This document shows positions 16,893 through 24,840 of a stretch of DNA of 64,000 bases, in pieces. Source of the DNA: Pseudomonadales bacterium (GTDB lineage Bacteria; Pseudomonadota; Gammaproteobacteria; Pseudomonadales; Halieaceae); the NCBI GenBank assembly GCA_024234675.1, contig JACKNU010000004.1, positions 106,410 through 170,409 of the forward strand, in the 5' to 3' direction. The first letter of the stretch is position 1, and every line of letters starts with the position of its first letter. A program made the position numbers and the translations under genes. The notes under the pieces were generated by a model that saw only the letters and a program-made list of their open reading frames with translations, was not told where the DNA came from and ran no database searches.

Positions 16893-17279
16893 CTATTTGA
16901 CGATCTTGAGCGAGGGTCGCCCCTCGGGCTTGATGGGATCGGGGGGCGGCTCATCGGGTGGGCCGGTGCTCTCCTCCGGCTCGAATACCATGCCCTGGCC
17001 GTTCTCGCGGGCATAGATGCCGATCACCGCGCCGATGGGCACGTAAATATCCGTGGCCACACCGCCGAAACGCCCGTTGAAAACCATCGCATCGTTGCCG
17101 ATGTTGAGTTCCATCACTGCCCCGGGGGAGATATTGAGGACGATCTGGCCGTCCTTCACGAACTTCTGCGGAACCATCACATCCGCCACTGTAGCGTCAA
17201 CCAGCACGTAGGGTGTGCCGTCGTTGTCCACGATCCACTCGTACAGGGCGCGCATGATGTAGGGACGACTGGGTGTCAT
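16893..17279 (-). CDS. sspB: ClpXP protease specificity-enhancing factor SspB
   Basis: A 128-residue adaptor that delivers ssrA-tagged proteins and RseA fragments to ClpXP. The N-terminal globular domain (SRPYIMRALYEWIVDN, YVLVDATVADVMVP, LNISPGAV, NGRFGG) is complete. A flexible acidic/proline linker leads to the ClpX-binding tail RPSLKIVK at the extreme C-terminus. It follows sspA by 30 bases on the same strand, the usual pair. Together with degS in this window it bears on sigma-E release in species that use the DegS-RseA cascade. Confidence 0.95.
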   Translation of the reverse strand: MTPSRPYIMRALYEWIVDNDGTPYVLVDATVADVMVPQKFVKDGQIVLNISPGAVMELNIGNDAMVFNGRFGGVATDIYVPIGAVIGIYARENGQGMVFEPEESTGPPDEPPPDPIKPEGRPSLKIVK

Positions 17280-17309
17280 CTGACTTTCCCGACTGCGATA
17301 GACACGGCC

Positions 17310-17942
17310 CTAGAGGCGCATTTCCCGTTCCTGCTCGGTCAGGCTCTCCTGGAACGAGTCCCGGTTGAACAGCGTGTTCATATAGGCCAGCAGTGGCTTG
17401 GACTGCTTGCTGGAGCGGATGTCGATCCCCAGCGAGGGCAGGCGCCAGAGGATAGGCGCCAGGCAGCAGTCCACCAGGGTGAATTCATCGCTCATGAAAA
17501 ACGGCTTCTCGGCGAAGATCGGCGCGATGCCCATGAGGCTCTCACGCAGTTCCTTGGTGGCCTTCTTGACCACGTTGTCGCTGCGTGAGTGCTGGATGGA
17601 ATCAACCAGGCTGCACCAGTCCTTCTCGATACGGTGGATGTACAGCCTGCTCTCCGCCCTGGCCACCGGGTAGACCGGCAGCAGCGGCGGGTGCGGGAAA
17701 CGCTCGTCCAGGTATTCCATCATCACCTTGGACTCGTACAGCACCAGTTCCCGGTCCACCAGGGTAGGCAGGGTGTTGTAGGGGTTCAGGTCAGCGAGTT
17801 CCGCCGGCGGATGCGCCGCATCCGCCTCGATCAGGTCGACCGTAACACCCTTTTCCGCCAGCACGATGCGAACGCGGTGACTGTACTGGCTTGTGTTATC
17901 GGAGAAAAAGGTCATGGAAGACCGCTTTGCCACAACACCCAT
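17310..17942 (-). CDS. sspA: Stringent starvation protein A (SspA)
   Basis: A 210-residue GST-fold protein that binds RNA polymerase and alters promoter choice in stationary phase. The thioredoxin-like N domain (SHRVRIVLAEKGVTVDLIE, NPYNTLPTLVDRELVLYES) and the helical C domain with the PHPPLLPVYP loop are recognisable; the catalytic residue of true GSTs is absent, as is normal for SspA. The start MGVVAKR is family-typical. It lies downstream of the cytochrome bc1 genes and is separated from them by a strong hairpin. Confidence 0.94.
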   Translation of the reverse strand: MGVVAKRSSMTFFSDNTSQYSHRVRIVLAEKGVTVDLIEADAAHPPAELADLNPYNTLPTLVDRELVLYESKVMMEYLDERFPHPPLLPVYPVARAESRLYIHRIEKDWCSLVDSIQHSRSDNVVKKATKELRESLMGIAPIFAEKPFFMSDEFTLVDCCLAPILWRLPSLGIDIRSSKQSKPLLAYMNTLFNRDSFQESLTEQEREMRL

Positions 17943-17978
17943 CGGGGATTCCTCAGTAGTCTTTTAACTAAAACGACA

Positions 17979-18001
17979 CAGCGCGGCAGGTCGCCGCGCT
18001 G
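17979..18001 (-). terminator. Hairpin after the bc1 genes
   Basis: A perfect 9-bp stem, CAGCGCGGC with a five-base loop, lies between the end of the cytochrome b/c1 gene and sspA. On the minus strand it is followed by TGTCGTTTTA, only moderately T-rich, so it may be a partial terminator or attenuator between the pet genes and sspAB. Confidence 0.5.
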
Positions 18002-18019
18002 CAAAAATAGAGCCCGGGA

Positions 18020-20059
18020 TCAGTGTACGTCTTTCCAGTATTCCCGGTTGAGCAGCCATGCGAATACAAAAAACAGGGCTATGAACAGCAGCACAAAGGT
18101 GCCGATACGCTTGCGATCCGTGGCCATCGGCTCGGCCATATAGGCCAGGAAGTTGACCAGGTCGTACATGGCGACATCGAACTCCTCGGGCGTCAGCTCA
18201 CCCGCTTCGCTGATGGTGAAGGATCCGCAGGCATCCTCGAGGATATCCTCGCCGGACAGCGGGTCGCGCTTGACTCCGCCGTTATGGGCAGTCACCGGGC
18301 CCGGCGCGCACTCCTGCATACCCTGCAGTTCCAGCAGCACATGGGGCATGCCCACGTCCTTGAACACCTTGTTGTTGACCCCATAGGGCCGGCTCTCATC
18401 CTTGTAGAAAGTCCGCAGATAGGTGTACAGCCACTCGGGCTGGCGAGCCCGGGACACCAGGGTCAGATCCGGTGGGGTGGCGCCGAACCACAGCTTGGCG
18501 GTGTGATCGTCCATGGAGTTGTCCATCAGCGCCGCGATCTTGGTATTCGGGTCAAAAATCAGGTTGCCCATCAGCATGTCTTCGGGAATACCCAGATCGG
18601 CGGCCACCCGGTTGTAGCGGGCGTACTTCAACGAGTGGCAACCCATGCAGTAGTTCATGTAGTACTTGGCGCCACTCTGCAGGGAGGCCTTGTCCCGGGG
18701 ATCGACCTCGATCTGGTCACAGGGCATGCTGCCACAGGCAAACTCAGACTCCGCACCCACCGCCTTGAGCGGCAGGATGGTCAGCGCCAGGATCAGCGCC
18801 AGGCCGGCGAGACTGCCCCAGAAACCGATACCGCCATCCACGGTGACGCGCTTGGGCACCGGCTTGGTTTTGTCCATCGCGCTCCAGATGGGCATTAGCA
18901 GGAAGAAGGCGAAGTAGATGATGGAGCAGACCTGCGCCAGGGCGGTGCGCGCCGGCGTGGGTGCCTTAACTCCCAGCACGCCCAGGATGAGGAAGGAGGC
19001 CGTGAACAGCACCAGCATCACCTTGGTGATATTGCCGCGATAGCGCCAGGAATTCACCGGGCTGCGGTCCAGCCAGGGCAGCAGGAAGGGGATCGCGACG
19101 GATGCGGCGAAGGCCACGAAGCCCCAGAACTTGTCGGGCACAGCCCGCAGCACCGAGTAAAACGGGGTGAAGTACCACACCGGCGCGATGTGCGCTGGCG
19201 TCTTCAGGGCGTTGGCCTCCTCGAAATTGGCGAACTCGAGGAAATACCCGCCCATCTCCGGCATGAAGAAGATAATGCCGCAGAACACGAACAGGAACAC
19301 GCCTATGGCCTGCAGGTCATGCACCGTGTAGTAGGGATGGAAAGCCACACCGTCCAGGGGTATGCCGTCCGGGCCCTTGTTCTTCTTGATGTCCACGCCG
19401 TCGGGGTTGTTCGAACCGACCTCGTGCAGGGCCAGCAGGTGCAACACCACCAGGGCCAGCAACACGATGGGCAGCGCCACCACGTGCAGGGCGAAGAAGC
19501 GGTTCAGGGTGATACCCGAGATCAGGTAGTCGCCGCGTATCCAGGTCACCAGGTCCTCGCCCACCACGGGGATGGCCCCGAACAGCGAGATGATCACCTG
19601 CGCGCCCCAGTAGGACATCTGGCCCCAGGGCAGCACATAGCCCACAAACGCCTCGGCCATGAGCACGACGAAAATCAACATCCCGAAGATCCAGATCAGT
19701 TCCCGCGGCTTCTTGTAGGAACCGTACAACAGGGCCCGGAACATGTGCAGGTAGACGACCACGAAAAACGCCGAGGCGCCGGTGGAGTGCATGTAGCGCA
19801 GCATCCAGCCGTAATCCACCTCGCGCATAATGTACTCGACGGAGGCGAAAGCGCCCTCCTGGCTGGGGTTGTAGCTCATGGTCAGCCAGATGCCGGTCAA
19901 CAGCTGGTTGACCAGTACCAGCAGGGAGAGAACTCCGAAGAAGTACCAGAAATTAAAGTTCTTGGGGGCGTAGTACTTGCCCATGTGGGTATCCCAGGCC
20001 CTGACTATCGGCAGGCGGGCATCGACCCAATCGCGTAATCCAACAAGCATATTGATCAT
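18020..20059 (-). CDS. Cytochrome b / cytochrome c1 fusion of the bc1 complex
   Basis: One uninterrupted 679-codon frame holds both haem subunits of ubiquinol:cytochrome c reductase. Residues 1-395 are cytochrome b, with haem-ligand pairs H91/H105 and H192/H207 and the Qo motif PVWY (293-296) where most organisms have PEWY. Residues 410-436 form a hydrophobic segment ending AVGA, like the c1 signal peptide. Residues 437-679 are cytochrome c1, with CMGCH (471-475), a likely axial Met571 and a C-terminal membrane anchor. Bradyrhizobium fbcH is made this way and cut after export. An internal ATG (residue 395, base 18877) with GGAG four bases before it could also give separate c1. It overlaps petA by one base. 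Confidence 0.93.
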   Translation of the reverse strand: MINMLVGLRDWVDARLPIVRAWDTHMGKYYAPKNFNFWYFFGVLSLLVLVNQLLTGIWLTMSYNPSQEGAFASVEYIMREVDYGWMLRYMHSTGASAFFVVVYLHMFRALLYGSYKKPRELIWIFGMLIFVVLMAEAFVGYVLPWGQMSYWGAQVIISLFGAIPVVGEDLVTWIRGDYLISGITLNRFFALHVVALPIVLLALVVLHLLALHEVGSNNPDGVDIKKNKGPDGIPLDGVAFHPYYTVHDLQAIGVFLFVFCGIIFFMPEMGGYFLEFANFEEANALKTPAHIAPVWYFTPFYSVLRAVPDKFWGFVAFAASVAIPFLLPWLDRSPVNSWRYRGNITKVMLVLFTASFLILGVLGVKAPTPARTALAQVCSIIYFAFFLLMPIWSAMDKTKPVPKRVTVDGGIGFWGSLAGLALILALTILPLKAVGAESEFACGSMPCDQIEVDPRDKASLQSGAKYYMNYCMGCHSLKYARYNRVAADLGIPEDMLMGNLIFDPNTKIAALMDNSMDDHTAKLWFGATPPDLTLVSRARQPEWLYTYLRTFYKDESRPYGVNNKVFKDVGMPHVLLELQGMQECAPGPVTAHNGGVKRDPLSGEDILEDACGSFTISEAGELTPEEFDVAMYDLVNFLAYMAEPMATDRKRIGTFVLLFIALFFVFAWLLNREYWKDVH

Positions 20060-20655
20060 CAGGCAGCCTCCGCATCCACGCCAATTACCAGCACTTCATC
20101 ACCCTCGAATGTATACGGGGGAACCACGAGATTGGTCGAGGCCGGGACACCGCTGTAGACGCGGCCGGACATGTCGAACTTGGAGCCGTGGCAGGGGCAG
20201 AAGAAACCGCCCTGCCAGTCCGCGCCGCCCAGGTCGGCGGCGCCGACCTCGGGCCGGTACTTGGGAGCACAGCCCAGGTGGGTACACAAGCCGACGACAA
20301 CGAGCAGGTTGGGCAGCAGGGAGCGGTCAATGCCCGTGATGTAGGGGGGCTGCTCGGAAATAAGCGAATCGGGATCCTTGAGCAGGCTGTTCAGCTTGGG
20401 CAGTTCCTCGAGCTGGGCCTCGGTGCGGTTGACCACGTACACGGGCTTGCCGCGCCACTCGACCACCACCATCTGGCCCGGCTCCAGCTTGCTGACATCC
20501 GCCTTGACCGGCGCGCCCGCGGCCTTGGCCCGGGCGGAGGGGTTCCAGGAACCCAGAAACGGAACCGCAATTCCGACTGCGCCAGCCACGCCGACAACAC
20601 TGGTGGCAGCCGTCAGGAACTTCCTCCTGCCGGAGTTTACGCCATCGCTACTCAT
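20059..20655 (-). CDS. petA: Ubiquinol-cytochrome c reductase Rieske iron-sulfur subunit
   Basis: A 198-residue Rieske protein. ATG 20655 has AGGAG eight bases upstream and opens a Tat-type anchor, GRRKFLTAAT, with the membrane helix at about 15-38. The 2Fe-2S site is CTHLGC (C124, H126, disulfide C129) and CPCHGS (C153, H156, disulfide C155). It receives electrons from quinol at the Qo site and hands them to cytochrome c1. The stop codon overlaps the start of the cytochrome b/c1 gene (TGATG). The frame continues 22 codons upstream but without a ribosome site. Confidence 0.96.
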   Translation of the reverse strand: MSSDGVNSGRRKFLTAATSVVGVAGAVGIAVPFLGSWNPSARAKAAGAPVKADVSKLEPGQMVVVEWRGKPVYVVNRTEAQLEELPKLNSLLKDPDSLISEQPPYITGIDRSLLPNLLVVVGLCTHLGCAPKYRPEVGAADLGGADWQGGFFCPCHGSKFDMSGRVYSGVPASTNLVVPPYTFEGDEVLVIGVDAEAA

Positions 20656-20731
20656 GCTTTTTTCTCCTGATTGCCCGTCCCTGTACAGCCGGTACCAGTC
20701 CGTTGGTTCGACTGTTTCCAAAAAGGGCCAA

Positions 20732-20760
20732 ATGGTAATGATTTTGCCTTGATTTTACAA
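20732..20760 (-). promoter_or_regulatory. Candidate promoter of the bc1 operon
   Basis: Minus strand: TTGTAA (20760-20755), 17-base spacer, TACCAT (20737-20732), 77 bases before the petA start. It lies just after the rpsI terminator, so the bc1 genes appear to have their own transcript. Confidence 0.45.
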
Positions 20761-20816
20761 GGAAAATGCCCCTGCACCACTCACCCGGCACGGGCTTCGG
20801 GTCGCCCTGCAGGCCC

Positions 20817-20852
20817 AAAAAAAAACGCCCGTACTGCACAGGCAGCCGGGCG
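20817..20852 (-). terminator. Rho-independent terminator after rplM-rpsI
   Basis: Minus strand: outer stem CGCCCG/CGGGCG with an inner stem CTGC/GCAG and a four-base tip, followed at once by nine T residues. It starts 49 bases after the rpsI stop codon. Confidence 0.85.
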
Positions 20853-20900
20853 CTCTCGATTCTCCTGGGACCCCGCCACAGGCGGGAAAGCCCCACTGCC

Positions 20901-21293
20901 TTAACGCTTGGAGTACTGGGGACGCTTACGCGCCTTGCGCAGGCCGACTTTCTTGCGCTCCACCTCGCGCGCGTCGCGGGTCACGAAACCCGCACTGCGC
21001 AGGGTGCCTCGCAGGGACTCGTCGTACTCCATCAGGGCGCGCGTGATGCCGTGCCGGATGGCGCCGGCCTGGCCGAAACTGCCGCCGCCCTGGACAGTGA
21101 CATTGATATCAAATTTGTCATTTAAATCAACACGTTCCAGAGGCTGACGCACGATCATGCGGGCCACTTCCCGGCCGAAATACAGATCCAGGGGACGCTG
21201 GTTGACGGTAATGTTACCGGCACCGCTCTTGAGGAAGACACGCGCAGTGGAGGTCTTGCGACGGCCGGTTCCGTAATACTGGGTTGCTGCCAT
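20901..21293 (-). CDS. rpsI: 30S ribosomal protein S9
   Basis: A 130-residue S9 protein, with YYGTGRRKTSTARVFLK at the start, VNQRPLDLYFGRE, the VQGGGSFGQAGAIRHGITRAL core and the basic tail KKVGLRKARKRPQYSKR whose final residues reach the P-site tRNA. It follows rplM by 12 bases as in nearly all bacteria, and is closed by a strong terminator. Confidence 0.98.
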   Translation of the reverse strand: MAATQYYGTGRRKTSTARVFLKSGAGNITVNQRPLDLYFGREVARMIVRQPLERVDLNDKFDINVTVQGGGSFGQAGAIRHGITRALMEYDESLRGTLRSAGFVTRDAREVERKKVGLRKARKRPQYSKR

Positions 21294-21305
21294 AAGTAAT
21301 ATCCG

Positions 21306-21734
21306 TTAGATGTTCAGAGCTTGCGGCTGTTGCGCGGCATGCGGGTGTTCAGCGCCGGCGTACACCTTCAGTTTCCTGAACATGGCACGACCCAGCGGGT
21401 TGCGGGGCAACATGCCCTTCACTGCGCCCTGAATCACGCGCTCAGGCGCCTTGGCTATCAGCTTGTCGAAAGAGATGGACTTCAGGCCACCGGGATAGCC
21501 CGTGTGGTGGTGGTACATCTTGTCCGTGGTCTTGGCACCGGTGACACGCACCTTCTCGGCATTGATCACCACGATATAATCGCCGGTGTCCACATGGGGG
21601 GTGTACTCGGGCTTGTGCTTGCCACGCAGGCGGTGGGCAATCTCACTGGCCAGGCGACCCAGGGTCTTGTCGGCGGCGTCCACCACGAACCAGTCGTGGT
21701 TGATTTCGCCTACTTTGGCACTAAAAGTTTTCAT
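21306..21734 (-). CDS. rplM: 50S ribosomal protein L13
   Basis: A 142-residue L13, an early-assembly 23S rRNA-binding protein. Family signatures are WFVVDAADKTLGRLAS, LRGKHKPEYTPHVDTGDYIVVINAEKV, YHHTGYPGG and the VKGMLPRNPLGR loop. It is the first gene of the two-gene ribosomal operon and has a clear promoter 41 bases upstream. Confidence 0.98.
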   Translation of the reverse strand: MKTFSAKVGEINHDWFVVDAADKTLGRLASEIAHRLRGKHKPEYTPHVDTGDYIVVINAEKVRVTGAKTTDKMYHHHTGYPGGLKSISFDKLIAKAPERVIQGAVKGMLPRNPLGRAMFRKLKVYAGAEHPHAAQQPQALNI

Positions 21735-21774
21735 TGATAACAGCCTCTAGGGGGCTCCGATTTCGAGAGCGCGA

Positions 21775-21803
21775 ATACTAATCAATGGGGCACCCTATTT
21801 CAA
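21775..21803 (-). promoter_or_regulatory. Promoter of rplM-rpsI
   Basis: Minus strand: TTGAAA (21803-21798), exactly 17 bases, TAGTAT (21780-21775). The predicted transcript start near 21768 leaves a leader of about 34 bases before the L13 start. Confidence 0.65.
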
Positions 21804-21887
21804 GCACAAAAACCAAAGTAAATTCATGACTTACTGCCAGGCCCGTGCCGCGGGGAGCTGGCGCCCGGTGGCGCTCGCCGGCGGGAG

Positions 21888-22988
21888 CTAGGCCCTGTGC
21901 TCCCGGGCCAGGTACTGGTGGGATTGCATCTCCTGCAACCGGGAAACGGTACGCTGGAACTCGAAGGCCAGGCCGCCGCCGCCATACAGGCTGGTCAGGG
22001 GAGCCGCGGCGGCCATGACCAACTTGACATTGCGGTCGTAGAATTCGTCCACGAGGTTGATAAAGCGTCGCGCCTGGTCATCGATAGCGGGGGTGAAGAC
22101 CGGCACCCCCGACAGCAATACGGCGTGGAACAGGCGCGACAGCTCGATGTAATCGTTCTGGGAGCGCGGGCCATCACAGAGCTCGGCGAAGTCGAACCAG
22201 CCCACGTCTCCCGCCCGGCAGCGGCAGGTCAGGTAGCGGCCGTTGACCTCCATCCGCTCCCAGTGGCTGGCGCTCTCCGGCGCCAGGCGCTCAAAGCTGT
22301 CGCGCAGGCTGGCATCGGCGGCCGCATCCAGCGGATAGTGATACAGTTCGGCCCGCTCCAGGGTGCGCAGCCGGTAATCGACACCGGCGTCCACGTTGAC
22401 GACCTTTGTATACTTCTCCACCAGGGCGATAGCCGGCAGGAAGCGCTGGCGCTGCAGGCCGTTTTCATACAGTCGCGCGGGCATGATGTTGGACGTTGCC
22501 ACCAGGGTGACACCGCGGGCAAACAGGGCCTCCATGAGCCCCCCCAGGATCATGGCGTCGGCGATATCGCTGACGTAGAACTCGTCGAAACAGATGACCA
22601 GTGCCTCCCCTGCCAGGGTATCCGCCACTTTGTCGAGGGGGTTCTTTTCCCCCTCCAGGCGTTTCAGCTCCTCGTGTACCCGGCGCATGAAGCGGTGAAA
22701 ATGCACCCGCATCTTGTTTGCAAAGGGCAGGCAGTCGTAGAAAGTATCCACCAGGTAGGTCTTGCCGCGCCCCACGCCGCCCCACAGGTACAGTCCGACC
22801 TCCGGTTCGACCTGGCCGGCGCGCCACTGGCGCCACCAGCCCAACAGGCCGCCCCGGTGCTGCTGGCGCCGGGTCACCAGGCGCTCATACAGGTCCTGCA
22901 ACAGACGCACAGCCTCTTCCTGGGCCGGATCGTGAGAAAAATCCGCCCGTTGCAGGTCAGCCTGGTAGCGCTGCCAGGGTGTGGTCAT
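21888..22988 (-). CDS. zapE: Cell division protein ZapE (AFG1-like ATPase)
   Basis: A 366-residue AAA+-type P-loop ATPase. Walker A is GGVGRGKT (70-77), Walker B VICFDEFYVSD, with the RFMRRVHEELKRL and VATSNIMPARLYENGLQRQRFLPAI segments typical of the AFG1/ZapE family. In E. coli ZapE binds FtsZ and is needed for constriction under stress or fast growth. It stands between rplM-rpsI and the divergent zapG-degS pair, the conserved location. Confidence 0.94.
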   Translation of the reverse strand: MTTPWQRYQADLQRADFSHDPAQEEAVRLLQDLYERLVTRRQQHRGGLLGWWRQWRAGQVEPEVGLYLWGGVGRGKTYLVDTFYDCLPFANKMRVHFHRFMRRVHEELKRLEGEKNPLDKVADTLAGEALVICFDEFYVSDIADAMILGGLMEALFARGVTLVATSNIMPARLYENGLQRQRFLPAIALVEKYTKVVNVDAGVDYRLRTLERAELYHYPLDAAADASLRDSFERLAPESASHWERMEVNGRYLTCRCRAGDVGWFDFAELCDGPRSQNDYIELSRLFHAVLLSGVPVFTPAIDDQARRFINLVDEFYDRNVKLVMAAAAPLTSLYGGGGLAFEFQRTVSRLQEMQSHQYLAREHRA

Positions 22989-23143
22989 CTAGCGCCTCGT
23001 CAAGTGGATGCAAAGGTAAAGCCGGGCCCGGCGGACGCGCATGCCCCCTGCCTCGCGAGCGGCACACTTTACCCACAGGCCCGACCGTTGGCAATGCGGG
23101 CCCGGACCACCGGCGCCGCCAGGCCCCTGCCCGCGCCCTGGCG

Positions 23144-23173
23144 CTTACAGTGGCGCGCCCATGGGGTTATACT
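23144..23173 (+). promoter_or_regulatory. Candidate promoter of zapG-degS
   Basis: Plus strand: CTTACA (23144-23149), 18-base spacer, TATACT (23168-23173), 40 bases before the zapG GTG start, in the 224-base divergent region shared with zapE. I see no other feature in that region. Confidence 0.5.
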
Positions 23174-23212
23174 TGCGCCTCTTTTAATTAACCGGTTCAA
23201 GAGGACCCGCCT

Positions 23213-23701
23213 GTGGAATCTCCGGAGTACAACCTGACCATACTGATCGCGGGCGGCGCCCTCCTGCTCCTGCTGGGCATAGGCCTGGGCATGCTGCTGG
23301 GCAGGCGCACCTCCCCCGCCGCGCTCAGGCAACGCGAGGCCGAGCGCAGGCTGGACCAGTTGCTGCAGGACAAGCAGGCCTACGAGGACGAGGTGGTTGA
23401 GCACTTCACCGATACCGCCAAACTGCTTAACCAACTCACGGAACAGTACCGCGACGTGCACAATCACCTGGCCAGGGGCGCGGATCGACTCTGCCATGGC
23501 CGGGGGCCGGTGGCGCTGGGACAGTTGGGAGATCCCGCGGACAGCAGCGAAATTCCGCCCCAGCTGGCGGATGTGCGGCCGCCACTGGATTACGCGCCCA
23601 AAGCCTCGCCCGATGCCAAGGGCATGCTGGCCGAGGAGTTTGGCATAGAGCGCAAAAAGTCGGCGGCCCCGGAGCAGGACGTCAACCCGCCCAGGCCCTG
23701 A
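23213..23701 (+). CDS. zapG: ZapG/YhcB family (DUF1043) inner-membrane protein
   Basis: A 162-residue protein with one N-terminal membrane helix (LTILIAGGALLLLLGIGLGMLLG) followed by a coiled coil (REAERRLDQLLQDKQAYEDEV) and HFTDTAKLLNQLTEQYRDVHNHLARGA, which is diagnostic for DUF1043. E. coli YhcB links envelope growth and the divisome. GTG 23213 is chosen for AGAGGA at the right distance. The low-complexity tail is not conserved. degS follows by 21 bases. Confidence 0.9.
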   Translation: MESPEYNLTILIAGGALLLLLGIGLGMLLGRRTSPAALRQREAERRLDQLLQDKQAYEDEVVEHFTDTAKLLNQLTEQYRDVHNHLARGADRLCHGRGPVALGQLGDPADSSEIPPQLADVRPPLDYAPKASPDAKGMLAEEFGIERKKSAAPEQDVNPPRP

Positions 23702-23722
23702 CGGCAACCGCCGAGCCCACGC

Positions 23723-24832
23723 ATGCAAAGCCTGAAACTCTACGCCTGGCCAGCGCTGGCCGGTCTGCTGGCAGCCCTGCTGATCCTGGATCGCTGGGTT
23801 CTGCCGCAACAGCGCGCCGGCACCACGGTGGAGGTCGTCAGCTACGCCGAAGCCGTGCGCCAGGCCACCCCCGCCGTTGTCAATATCTATACCGCCAAAC
23901 TGGTTACGTCCCGGCCCAACCCCATGCTGGAGAACAGCTTTTTCCGCCGCTTCGTGCAGCCCGGACAACAACCCCAGCGCCAGCGCATAGAACAGTCCCT
24001 GGGTTCGGGGGTAATCGTGTCGGACCAGGGACATATCCTGACCAACAACCATGTTATTGCCGGCGCCGACGCCATCCAGGTGCTGCTGCACGACGGGCGC
24101 ACGGCCAACGCGGTGGTGATCGGCACGGACCCGGCCACCGACCTGGCCGTCCTCAAGGTCGAATTGCCCGAGCTGCAGCCCATACAGCTGGGAGATTCCA
24201 ATGCGGCGCGGGTCGGTGACGTGGTACTGGCCATCGGTAATCCGCTGGGTTTCGGGCACTCGGTAACCCAGGGTATCGTCTCGGCCCTGGGTCGCTACGG
24301 CCTGCAACCCAACACCTACGAGGACTATATCCAGACCGACGCCACCATTCACCTGGGAAATTCCGGGGGTGCCCTGATCGACACCCAGGGTCGCCTGCTG
24401 GGCATCAACACCCTGATCTATACCGGCAACAGCCAGGGTGGGAACAGCGCTACCGGCATCGGCATCAGCCTGGCCATACCGGTCAACCTGGCGGTGTTCG
24501 TCATGCAGGACCTGATCGACTACGGCGAAGTCATCCGCGGCTGGCTGGGGGTGAGTGTCGAACCCGCGGTGGCGCCGGGCAATGGCGGACCGGGCGGCCG
24601 GGCGCTGGCAGTGGTCGAGGTGGCCCCCAACAGCCCGGCGCTGAAAGCGGGATTGATGCCGGGCGACCTGATCACGCATATCAACGGCCAACCCGTGCAG
24701 GACGGCCGCCTGACAATGCACCGCATCGCCCTGCTGCGCCCCGGGGACACGGTGGATATCGCCATTCTTCGCAACCAGCAGAGCATGGAACTGACCGCAC
24801 TGGTGGGCGTGCTGAGCCAGTCCGGCGGCTAG
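23723..24832 (+). CDS. degS: DegS/AlgW-type periplasmic serine protease
   Basis: A 369-residue membrane-anchored HtrA-family protease. A short N-terminal helix (ALAGLLAALLILD) tethers it to the inner membrane. The trypsin-like domain has H110 (TNNHVI), D140 (ATDLAV) and S214 (LGNSGGAL), and one PDZ domain covers about 265-355. DegS/AlgW senses misfolded outer-membrane porins through the PDZ domain and makes the first cut in the RseA/MucA anti-sigma factor. A single PDZ and the helix separate it from DegP/DegQ. It faces hisD, with only 8 bases between stops. Confidence 0.93.
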   Translation: MQSLKLYAWPALAGLLAALLILDRWVLPQQRAGTTVEVVSYAEAVRQATPAVVNIYTAKLVTSRPNPMLENSFFRRFVQPGQQPQRQRIEQSLGSGVIVSDQGHILTNNHVIAGADAIQVLLHDGRTANAVVIGTDPATDLAVLKVELPELQPIQLGDSNAARVGDVVLAIGNPLGFGHSVTQGIVSALGRYGLQPNTYEDYIQTDATIHLGNSGGALIDTQGRLLGINTLIYTGNSQGGNSATGIGISLAIPVNLAVFVMQDLIDYGEVIRGWLGVSVEPAVAPGNGGPGGRALAVVEVAPNSPALKAGLMPGDLITHINGQPVQDGRLTMHRIALLRPGDTVDIAILRNQQSMELTALVGVLSQSGG

Positions 24833-24840
24833 CGCCGGTT

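Noticed and set aside
23069..24721. 550-codon frame opposite zapG and degS
   Set aside because: Covers two good plus-strand genes and shows no conserved motif.
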